Shown in pieces: positions 1 to 5,261 of a DNA stretch of 5,261 bases (positions are counted from its first letter, which is position 1; the number at the start of each line of letters is the position of its first letter). The notes under the pieces were generated by a model, which searched no databases, had not been told where the DNA came from, and saw only the letters and a list, made by a program, of their open reading frames with translations. This DNA is from an uncultured Spirochaetaceae bacterium (GTDB lineage: Bacteria; Spirochaetota; Spirochaetia; Sphaerochaetales; Sphaerochaetaceae), in NCBI GenBank assembly GCA_947630635.1, contig CANRIJ010000106.1, positions 1-5,261 of the forward strand. Direction: 5' to 3'. The position numbers were made by a program, and so were the translations under genes.

Positions 1-294
1 CTCGAGCAGTACTATGAGCTTCCTGAGCTCAAAGAGGCCATTAATCTTTGGGCAGAGACTGATTTTGGCAAGTACCAGATGCCTACAATCACCCACACAA
101 GCGATGAGGCTGCTGAGATTGCAAGAATCATGAACAACGTCAACACATATGCAAGTGAGATGGAGGCTAAGTTCATCACTGGAGCTATTCCTCTTGACCA
201 GTTTGACGCATATGTACAGCAGCTTAAGGACTTTGGCATCGAGAGAGCCATCGAGATTAAGCAGGCTGCCTACGACAGGTACATGGCAAAGTAA
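1..294 (+). CDS. Sugar ABC transporter substrate-binding protein, C-terminal end (5' truncated)
   Basis: The reading frame is open from base 1 to a TAA at 292-294 and encodes 97 residues, so the true start lies upstream; the Met codon at 79 is internal. The visible end resembles the C-terminus of family 1 extracellular solute-binding proteins of the LplA/YtcQ lipoprotein type. These typically end with a helical stretch in which a phrase like FITGAIPLDQFDAYVQQL is followed by a Gly-containing helix and a final QAAYDRY motif, as here. Family members are about 500-550 residues long, so roughly four fifths of the protein is missing. They are anchored outside the cytoplasmic membrane and deliver oligosaccharides to a two-permease ABC importer, whose genes would be expected upstream. 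The family assignment rests on the C-terminal pattern only. The ligand is unknown, but the adjacent lyase gene suggests an acidic oligosaccharide. Confidence 0.82.
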   Translation, partial: LEQYYELPELKEAINLWAETDFGKYQMPTITHTSDEAAEIARIMNNVNTYASEMEAKFITGAIPLDQFDAYVQQLKDFGIERAIEIKQAAYDRYMAK

Positions 295-310
295 ATAAAA
301 TTCTCATACA

Positions 311-334
311 CAGGGGGCACCTGCCCCCTGTTTT
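311..334 (+). terminator. GC-rich hairpin with short T run; intrinsic terminator or processing/stability hairpin
   Basis: Bases 311-318 pair perfectly with 323-330 (8 bp, seven of them G:C) around a four-base loop, followed by TTTT at 331-334. It lies 16 bases after the binding-protein stop codon. The T run is short, and it is followed at once by the Shine-Dalgarno sequence of the lyase gene (GGAG at 335-338). It therefore looks like a leaky terminator or a 3'-end-stabilising hairpin rather than a full stop between operons. In sugar ABC operons such a hairpin commonly keeps binding-protein mRNA more abundant than the downstream messages; applying that here is inference. No clear promoter is visible in the remaining intergenic bases. 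Confidence 0.6.
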
Positions 335-338
335 GGAG
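335..338 (+). promoter_or_regulatory. Ribosome binding site that sets the lyase start at ATG 345
   Basis: GGAG lies six bases upstream of ATG 345-347. An in-frame TTG at 333 would begin inside the hairpin's T run and use the Shine-Dalgarno bases as codons, so ATG 345 is the better start. The site abuts the hairpin base, so folding of that hairpin could influence ribosome access. Confidence 0.7.
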
Positions 339-344
339 CTATCA

Positions 345-2309
345 ATGGACATTGTGAAAGAGCTTTTGGGCCATTTTACCGAAAAGGCCAGAAATGATAT
401 TGAAAAATCAGGACTTAAAGACTATTTCAAAGAGCGAAAGGTGCCAAGGTATTTCTTCTCAATAGGCGATATTGAGAGTGATGATAAGAAGGGTGTCATA
501 GAAGATGCCGAGAGGGTTCTCTCTCACAATATCTTCTCATGGTCATTCAATGGGCCAATTGACTGGCACTTCAATCCGACAGGAGATACAAGCCGCGACA
601 ATGAATGGTCATGGTCGCTCTTTCGCAATATCTATTGGCAGCCGCTTATTAGGGCCTATGCACTTACAGGAGACGAGAGATACGCAAGGGAATTTGCAGA
701 TGAGATGTCCTCCTTTATCGATGCATGGCCGGCTGAGAGATATATAGAGAACACTGAGTTTGAGGTTAAGTCCCCATACCCAGGACATGCATGGAGGACA
801 ATTGAGGCGGGAATAAGAATCTACACGACATGGCTCCCCGCATTTGAGGTCTTCAGAGTATCAGAGAGCTTTACGGATGAGCTGATGGCAAAGTTCATTC
901 TCTTTGTAAGAGACCATGCAAGATTTTTGATGACTCACTACTCGAATCACGACAGATCATCCAACTGGCTCAGCATGGAGACATCAGCTCTCTTTCAGAT
1001 AGCTATAATGTTCCCTGAGTTTGAGGAGGCTAAGTCTTGGAAGAGAGCTGGGTATCAGAGGATAATGCACGAGATTCCCTATTGCTTCTCCTCAAACGGA
1101 GTTCATATGGAGAGAACGCCTATCTACCACCTGGTTGCTGTAATTGCTTTTCTGCAGGCGATTGAGCTTGGAAGAATCAATGGAGTATATATTCCAGATT
1201 ATGCAAAGGCTATTCTCGTAAAGGGAGCAAAATACCTGATGAGCCTGATTAAGCCGGATCTCTCTACTCCTATGATAGGAGACGCAGACAGAACTGACCT
1301 AACAACTAAGAGAGCCGATACTTCCATCTATGAGGGTATGAATCTCTCATTCAATCCCAAGGATGAGAATGAGCTGAGAGCATTCTTTCTATGGATGTAT
1401 ACTCTAACTGGGGATGAGGCTTTTAAGTACTTCTCCACTCAGAGAAGAGAAGGCAAGGCTCCAAATAGGCTTGACTGGGCATATAGCGATGAGGGCATAT
1501 TTGTGGAGCGCTCATCATGGGAAAGAGACGGGGATTATATGATGCTTCTTCTGACGACCCTTGAGAGGGGAGAGAGAAGCACGCACTCTCACGAGGACGC
1601 TGCGCATATTGAGCTAAGCCTTAAAGGCGAGGATGTTCTCACTGACTCAGGGCGCTATATCTATCGCTCCTCAATCTGGAGGCCTTGGAGAGACCATTTC
1701 ACCTCTCCAAAGAGCCATAACACGCTACTGGTTGATGACCATGAGATGGGCAAGGTCCCAAATGTCGATAGAGTCAGGGGCATAAGAGGGATTCTCAACT
1801 CATTCGAGGATCTCGGATGGGCAAAGGTCATAGACCTGAGCCATAACGCATATGCCTTCATGGATGACCCCATCTTCCACCGAAGAAGGGCATATCTTCT
1901 AAAGAGCCATAAATGCGTTGTCATAGACTCAATTACTGGCCCTGGCGAAGAGGATCACGACCTCTCCCTCTTTTACAACTTTGAGAGGGGGAGCGTCAGC
2001 CTTGATGGCTCTAAGGGAAGTTTCATTTCTGAAAAGGGATCGGAGTTCGACTTTGGCTTTACATCGAGCTCGGATTTCTCGCCTCTTCTTTTTACCGGCT
2101 CAGAGGAGCCTATGGCGGGATGGATAAGCTACGGCTACCCAGTCAGAGTCCCGAGGCCCTCTTTGGAGTACAGGCTCTCTAAGAGGGCAGGAATAATTGC
2201 GGTCTTTGCTATCTCTTCAAAGGGCGAACTTCCAGAGATTTCAATAAAAGGCAGCGACGTTGTCATCTCAGATGAGGGGCTGTCTCACACAATAGAGGGT
2301 GTTTTATGA
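345..2309 (+). CDS. Heparinase II/III family protein (putative cytoplasmic polysaccharide/oligosaccharide lyase)
   Basis: This 654-residue protein has the two-part architecture of the family. Residues ~50-375 form the N-terminal (alpha/alpha) toroid, with the IDWHFNP signature (72-78), an EWSW motif (87-90), NHDRSSNW (201-208) and a helix ending ERTPIYH (256-262). Residues ~380-650 form the C-terminal beta-sandwich domain, with HSHED (414-418), LTDSGRYIY (432-440) and SHNTLLVD (457-464). By analogy with characterised heparinase III-type lyases, the catalytic set would include an Asn of the NH..NW motif (201 or 207), Tyr261 and a His of HSHED; these are assigned by motif, not alignment. The family cleaves uronate-containing polysaccharides by beta-elimination. 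The N-terminus is charged with no signal peptide, so the enzyme should act in the cytoplasm on imported oligosaccharides. The common DG before the E-P-Y-H helix is NG here (251-252). The start is ATG 345 behind GGAG, and the stop overlaps the next gene by ATGA. Heparin, alginate or another glycan cannot be distinguished as substrate. Confidence 0.88.
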   Translation: MDIVKELLGHFTEKARNDIEKSGLKDYFKERKVPRYFFSIGDIESDDKKGVIEDAERVLSHNIFSWSFNGPIDWHFNPTGDTSRDNEWSWSLFRNIYWQPLIRAYALTGDERYAREFADEMSSFIDAWPAERYIENTEFEVKSPYPGHAWRTIEAGIRIYTTWLPAFEVFRVSESFTDELMAKFILFVRDHARFLMTHYSNHDRSSNWLSMETSALFQIAIMFPEFEEAKSWKRAGYQRIMHEIPYCFSSNGVHMERTPIYHLVAVIAFLQAIELGRINGVYIPDYAKAILVKGAKYLMSLIKPDLSTPMIGDADRTDLTTKRADTSIYEGMNLSFNPKDENELRAFFLWMYTLTGDEAFKYFSTQRREGKAPNRLDWAYSDEGIFVERSSWERDGDYMMLLLTTLERGERSTHSHEDAAHIELSLKGEDVLTDSGRYIYRSSIWRPWRDHFTSPKSHNTLLVDDHEMGKVPNVDRVRGIRGILNSFEDLGWAKVIDLSHNAYAFMDDPIFHRRRAYLLKSHKCVVIDSITGPGEEDHDLSLFYNFERGSVSLDGSKGSFISEKGSEFDFGFTSSSDFSPLLFTGSEEPMAGWISYGYPVRVPRPSLEYRLSKRAGIIAVFAISSKGELPEISIKGSDVVISDEGLSHTIEGVL

Positions 2310-3061
2310 AGATAGGAGTATGTCTTCCTCCTGATAAGGCAGAGCTTGCAAAAGAGGCAGGCTTTGACTATTTGGAGGTTCCGCTTAACAAAATCGGTGT
2401 TATGAGCGATGACGAGTGGAAAAAGGCGAAGGAGACCATAAAGAGGGCGAGTATCCCCGTTCTGAGCGCAAGCCTTCTTCTTCCAAAGGATATGAGAGCC
2501 TATGGCCCTGGCTATGATTGGGGCAAGATGGAAGAGTATCTTGATAGGGCATTTAAGAGGCTTAGAGAGCTTGGCGGAAGCATAGTTGTCTTTGGCTCGG
2601 GAAAATCAAGATGCATCCCGGAGGGATATGACTGGGAGAGGTCATTTAGGGAGCTTCTAGAGGTCACCAAGAGAATCGTAGAGAAGGCAAGGGAATACGA
2701 GATAACCATTGTTATTGAGCCGCTGAATAAGAGCGAGTGCGATATCATCAATTCGCTTTTCATGGCAAGAGTGCTCTCTGACCTCTCAGGCGCATCGCTC
2801 TTATCGGATGCCTACCACATGATGGTAGAGGGCGAGAGCATGGACGATCTTCTTCTTTATGCCCCTATAAGGCATGCCCATATCGCCACTCTTGAGGGAA
2901 GGCGCTATCCGAGAGTATTAGACGATGCTCTCAAGGCTTTCATCGAGAACTTAAAGAAGATAGGCTATGAGGGTAATATATCAATCGAGGGTAAGAGCGA
3001 GAACATCTTAGAGGACTCGAAAGAGGCGCTTAGGGCCATCAAGGAGGCATATTTTGGATAA
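2306..3061 (+). CDS. Sugar phosphate isomerase/epimerase family TIM-barrel protein
   Basis: The 251-residue protein fits the xylose isomerase-like TIM-barrel family (AP endonuclease 2 fold) that includes D-tagatose 3-epimerase, hydroxypyruvate isomerase and inosose dehydratase; 250-290 residues is usual. Strand beta-1 is MKIGVCL, followed by AKEAGFDYLEVP (15-26). The four metal ligands expected for the family are visible in order: Glu138 in VIEPLN, Asp168 in SDAYHM, His192 in HAHIA (a second His is at 190) and Glu228 in ISIEG. His171 fits the usual D..H spacing. The catalytic site therefore appears intact, probably with Mn or another divalent metal. It is a cytoplasmic enzyme likely to isomerise or epimerise a keto-sugar or uronate derivative from the lyase pathway; the exact reaction is not readable. 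The ATG overlaps the lyase stop (ATGA), with AGAGGG at 2294-2299 six bases upstream, indicating translational coupling. Confidence 0.85.
   Translation: MKIGVCLPPDKAELAKEAGFDYLEVPLNKIGVMSDDEWKKAKETIKRASIPVLSASLLLPKDMRAYGPGYDWGKMEEYLDRAFKRLRELGGSIVVFGSGKSRCIPEGYDWERSFRELLEVTKRIVEKAREYEITIVIEPLNKSECDIINSLFMARVLSDLSGASLLSDAYHMMVEGESMDDLLLYAPIRHAHIATLEGRRYPRVLDDALKAFIENLKKIGYEGNISIEGKSENILEDSKEALRAIKEAYFG
3041..3047 (+). promoter_or_regulatory. Strong Shine-Dalgarno supporting a TTG start
   Basis: AAGGAGG, a near-perfect anti-16S match, lies six bases before TTG 3054-3056 and sits inside the last codons of the isomerase gene. No ATG is available near it in the oxidoreductase frame, and the Rossmann strand begins within five residues of the TTG. 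The uncommon start codon is therefore well supported. Confidence 0.85.
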
Positions 3062-4172
3062 AGTCAGATTTGGAATAATAGGCTATGGAAGGATGGGCAG
3101 CCAGCATGCTCGCTCATTTATGGAGGGCAAGATAAAAAATGGAGTCCTTACCGCTGTTGCCGATATCGATCCAAAGCGCCTTGAAATCGCAAAGGAGACG
3201 CTTGGGGATGGCATTAAGCGCTTTGATGGCGCAGAGGCTCTCTTAGACTCGGGTCTTGTAGACGCCGTTATTCCCACCGTTCCTCATTACTATCATCCAA
3301 CCTATGGAATTATGGCCATGAAGAAGGGCATCAATTTTCTATGCGAGAAGCCAGCTGGAGTCTATGCAGAGCAGGTTGAGAGGATGAATCAAGTCGCAAA
3401 GGAGAGTGGAGTTGTCTTCGGAGTTATGTTCAATCAGAGGACAAACCCAATCTATCAGAAGGCAAAGGACCTGGTTGAGAGCGGAGAGCTTGGAAGAATA
3501 ATCCATGCACACTGGCTGATAACAAGCTGGTTCAGGGCAGAGAGCTACTATAAGTCCTCTTCTTGGAGAGCGACTTGGAAGGGAGAGGGCGGAGGCCTCC
3601 TTCTAAATCAGAATCCGCATAACCTAGACCTTTTCCAGTGGATACTTGGCTACCCAAAGAGGGTCAAGGCAGAGCTTTACTATGGAAAGCATAGATCCAT
3701 CGAGGTCGAAGACGATGTGTATGCGCTCTTTGAGTTTCCCGGTGGAGCCACAGCAAGCTATATAACCACAATCTCTGATGCGCCAGGCACAAATAGGTTT
3801 GAGATCGATGGCACAAGAGGGCGCCTTGTTATCGAGAATGACGCTCTTATGTTCAACAGGCTCAGAGTCGACAGCGATGAGTTCAATAAGACATTTAAGG
3901 GAGAGATCGGACAGCCTGAGAATTGGAAGGTGGAGATACCAGTAAAGGGAAACTATACATCGCATCCGGGTATAATCATGAATTTTGCAGATGCGATACT
4001 AAAGGGCACCAAGCTGATAGCCCCAGGCGAGGATGGAATCAAGGGCCTTGAGATTTCAAATGGCATCCACCTCTCCTCTTGGCTTGGTGGCATATGGGTA
4101 GACCTTCCTGCGGATAAAGAGCTCTTCAAAGAGGAGCTGAAAAAGAAGTGTGGCGGAGTTCTGACTCAGTAG
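3054..4172 (+). CDS. Gfo/Idh/MocA family NAD(P)-dependent oxidoreductase
   Basis: The 372-residue protein has the normal family length. The N-terminal Rossmann fold (residues ~4-125) carries GYGRMG (10-15) for dinucleotide binding, an acidic residue after beta-2 (VADIDP, 35-40) and the family hallmark CEKPAG (97-102) with catalytic-site Lys99. The C-terminal alpha/beta domain (~130-370) has GGGLLLNQNPHNLD (179-192), which corresponds to the substrate-site motif GG...D.G.H..D. His189 and Asp192 are kept, but the motif's first Asp is Asn185. To my recollection this NQxPH form is typical of a subfamily frequent in polysaccharide-utilisation clusters, so it need not mean loss of activity. Members oxidise or reduce sugars, inositols or uronates with NAD(P). 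The enzyme is cytoplasmic and probably works on the same sugar as the neighbouring isomerase. It starts at TTG, overlapping the isomerase gene by 8 bases. The specific substrate is unknown. Confidence 0.9.
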   Translation: MDKVRFGIIGYGRMGSQHARSFMEGKIKNGVLTAVADIDPKRLEIAKETLGDGIKRFDGAEALLDSGLVDAVIPTVPHYYHPTYGIMAMKKGINFLCEKPAGVYAEQVERMNQVAKESGVVFGVMFNQRTNPIYQKAKDLVESGELGRIIHAHWLITSWFRAESYYKSSSWRATWKGEGGGLLLNQNPHNLDLFQWILGYPKRVKAELYYGKHRSIEVEDDVYALFEFPGGATASYITTISDAPGTNRFEIDGTRGRLVIENDALMFNRLRVDSDEFNKTFKGEIGQPENWKVEIPVKGNYTSHPGIIMNFADAILKGTKLIAPGEDGIKGLEISNGIHLSSWLGGIWVDLPADKELFKEELKKKCGGVLTQ

Positions 4173-5240
4173 ATGAAGAGGAAAAGGGAGAGAGATAAGC
4201 TGAAGAAGAGCCTCATTCTAAGATGGGGCTTTTCCTATTTTGCAATCTTTATCATCCCCTTTGTGCTCTATGTGATCTTTGTGATCATATCCTCTTTTCT
4301 TCTTTTCAGAAGCGTTCTCAACTCAAATTCGATAGCCCTTGATGCCTCAACTCGCCTAATTGATATGGCAATTGATGAAGAGGCCTCACTCAGTGAGGAT
4401 GTGGTACTGTCTCAGAGCCTTAGGGATGTTCTTCTTCCCTCCTCAATGGTCAATGATACATTCAGCCTCTATGAGGCCTCTACAGAGTTTAGGCACCTAT
4501 TAAATAGCTACAACTACCTTTTGGATGCAGTTGTATACTCCCCAGACAAGGATGTTTACATATCGCAATCGGGGTGGGGAGGAATCAATGACTTTATAAT
4601 GCGCTCCGAGCTTCAGCTTCCATTTGGCGATGATGAGATAAGAGCACTCCTTCGCTCTGAGCCAGTGGGGCTTACGCTTATGGATGCATCGGCTATCCAA
4701 CGCGGTGGCACAAGAGTTCCCGGCATTCTTCTTTTGAGGCCGCTTAGCTACGCAAAGACATCGGAGGAGAGCAGAGTCTATATTCTTGCGACTCTCAATC
4801 TTCCCGCAATCCTCTCCGGAATAATAGACAATTTCCAGGGAATCATAATCACAGACCAAAATGGAAATCTCCTTTTTGACAGCTCTAGGGCAATTGAGAG
4901 TGGCGAGAAAATAGATCTGTCGCTCTCTAATGACGGTGTTCATAAGTTCAGAGATAGGGAGATGATTACCTTCGGAGGGTCAAGAGAGTCCAATCTGAGG
5001 TTTGGACTCATTACCGATAAGAGCGTATTCACAAGGTACATAACAATAGCAATCTCTCTTGGGATCGCATTCTTTTTGCTGTCGCTTGTGCTTACCCTGA
5101 TTCTTGTCCTTATTCGGGTCAAGAAGGAGTGGGCTGAGTATGATATGGCAATCAAACAGGTTGGTGAGGTTGAGAGGTCGAAGGCAATAGACAGTCCCTA
5201 TGCCCCATTTGTCTCAAGCGCAGAGGCACATGGGGCATAG
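4173..5240 (+). CDS. Membrane sensor with extracellular Cache-like domain, probably N-terminal part of an AraC-type regulator (3' end unreliable)
   Basis: A basic N-terminus (KRKRERDKLKK, 2-12) precedes a long hydrophobic segment (~17-46). An extracellular domain follows (~47-287), with a helical start and Cache-like beta strands such as LLDAVVYSPDKDVYIS (116-131) and GIIITDQNGNLLFD (223-236). A second TM helix spans ~288-315, then a short cytoplasmic piece. This layout matches membrane-bound AraC-family regulators of sugar clusters; YesM-type histidine kinases share it, but no HAMP-like sequence follows the second TM, so AraC is favoured. Neither an HTH nor a kinase domain is present. The apparent 355-residue end is caused by an inverted repeat whose right arm supplies the TAG at 5238-5240. 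Residues after about 345 are doubtful, and the real gene probably continues. It starts directly after the oxidoreductase stop, in the same frame. The nearest GGAG (4155-4158) is 14 bases away, suggesting reinitiation. The likely role is sensing an extracellular sugar signal and controlling this cluster. Confidence 0.72.
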   Translation: MKRKRERDKLKKSLILRWGFSYFAIFIIPFVLYVIFVIISSFLLFRSVLNSNSIALDASTRLIDMAIDEEASLSEDVVLSQSLRDVLLPSSMVNDTFSLYEASTEFRHLLNSYNYLLDAVVYSPDKDVYISQSGWGGINDFIMRSELQLPFGDDEIRALLRSEPVGLTLMDASAIQRGGTRVPGILLLRPLSYAKTSEESRVYILATLNLPAILSGIIDNFQGIIITDQNGNLLFDSSRAIESGEKIDLSLSNDGVHKFRDREMITFGGSRESNLRFGLITDKSVFTRYITIAISLGIAFFLLSLVLTLILVLIRVKKEWAEYDMAIKQVGEVERSKAIDSPYAPFVSSAEAHGA

Positions 5241-5261
5241 GGACTGTCTATTGCCTTCGAC
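5177..5261. repeat. Perfect 32-bp inverted repeat at the window end (likely fold-back artefact)
   Basis: Bases 5177-5208 are the exact reverse complement of 5230-5261, separated by 21 bases. Within the spacer, after one mismatch, 5210-5215 can pair with 5223-5228 (one G:T), leaving a seven-base loop. The left arm reads as sensor coding sequence; the right arm is the same DNA inverted, runs to the last base and creates the stop codon at 5238. There is no T run after it, so it does not look like an intrinsic terminator. A chimeric fold-back or a contig-end assembly error is the simplest reading. A genuine palindrome inside the gene is possible but less likely. Confidence 0.9.

Noticed and set aside
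1..6. CTCGAG (XhoI recognition sequence) at the first bases as a cloning junction
   Set aside because: The codons Leu-Glu continue smoothly into the binding-protein frame and no vector sequence is visible; a chance occurrence is enough.
79..294. A small stand-alone 71-residue protein starting at ATG 79
   Set aside because: The frame is open upstream to base 1 and the sequence matches the C-terminal end of a long sugar-binding protein, so the Met is internal.
333..344. Upstream TTG as the start of the lyase gene
   Set aside because: It begins inside the T run of the hairpin and reads through the GGAG Shine-Dalgarno; ATG 345 with six-base spacing is clearly better.
1661..1924. 87-codon open frame on the minus strand within the lyase gene
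   Set aside because: It is antisense to the conserved SHNT region of the lyase and has no family features.
3624..3965. 113-codon open frame on the minus strand within the oxidoreductase gene
   Set aside because: It overlaps a strongly conserved Gfo/Idh/MocA C-terminal domain and shows no recognisable domain of its own.
4500..4943. 147-codon open frame on the minus strand within the sensor gene
   Set aside because: Its translation is Cys-rich and low in domain character, it has no family motif, and it lies opposite a well-supported coding frame; it is a shadow of the sensor gene.
5177..5261. Terminal inverted repeat as an intrinsic terminator or mobile-element end
   Set aside because: There is no T run, no transposase and no target duplication. 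The arms are coding sequence and end exactly at the sequence edge, which points to an artefact.

Overview
The window is a compact, single-strand (+) bacterial catabolic gene cluster with no RNA genes, CRISPR arrays or transposase genes. By eye the GC content is moderate. Arginine is written mostly with AGA/AGG, leucine mostly with CTT/CTC, and start sites carry purine-rich Shine-Dalgarno sequences. This, together with an LplA/YtcQ-type sugar-binding protein and a membrane-anchored Cache-like sensor, suggests Bacillota or Spirochaetota. The sequence alone does not settle the phylum.

Layout: (1) bases 1-294 are the 3' end of an ABC-transporter sugar-binding lipoprotein. (2) A 50-base gap holds an 8-bp GC-rich hairpin followed by four T, directly against the ribosome binding site of the next gene. 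(3) 345-2309 encodes a 654-residue heparinase II/III-like polysaccharide lyase without a signal peptide. (4) 2306-3061 encodes a TIM-barrel sugar (phosphate) isomerase/epimerase, overlapping the lyase by ATGA. (5) 3054-4172 encodes a Gfo/Idh/MocA oxidoreductase starting at TTG, 8 bases inside the isomerase gene. (6) 4173 onward encodes a two-TM membrane sensor, probably the N-terminal part of an AraC-type regulator. It begins immediately after the oxidoreductase stop codon, and its 3' end is lost or corrupted.

The genes form a plausible pathway. A binding-protein-dependent transporter brings in an oligosaccharide, probably uronate-containing. A cytoplasmic lyase cleaves it, the isomerase/epimerase and the NAD(P)-dependent oxidoreductase process the released sugars, and the membrane sensor may adjust expression to an extracellular signal. 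The tight overlaps from lyase to sensor argue for one transcript with translational coupling. The hairpin after the binding-protein gene could let that gene be expressed more strongly than the enzymes. The exact substrate cannot be read from the sequence.

The strangest feature is the last 85 bases. The window ends on a perfect 32-bp inverted repeat whose right arm is the reverse complement of the sensor's own coding sequence and supplies that reading frame's stop codon. A fold-back artefact at a contig end is the most likely explanation, so the sensor's apparent C-terminus should not be trusted. I found no convincing evidence for a wholly new type of system; the cluster is best seen as a sugar-utilisation locus of unknown substrate.
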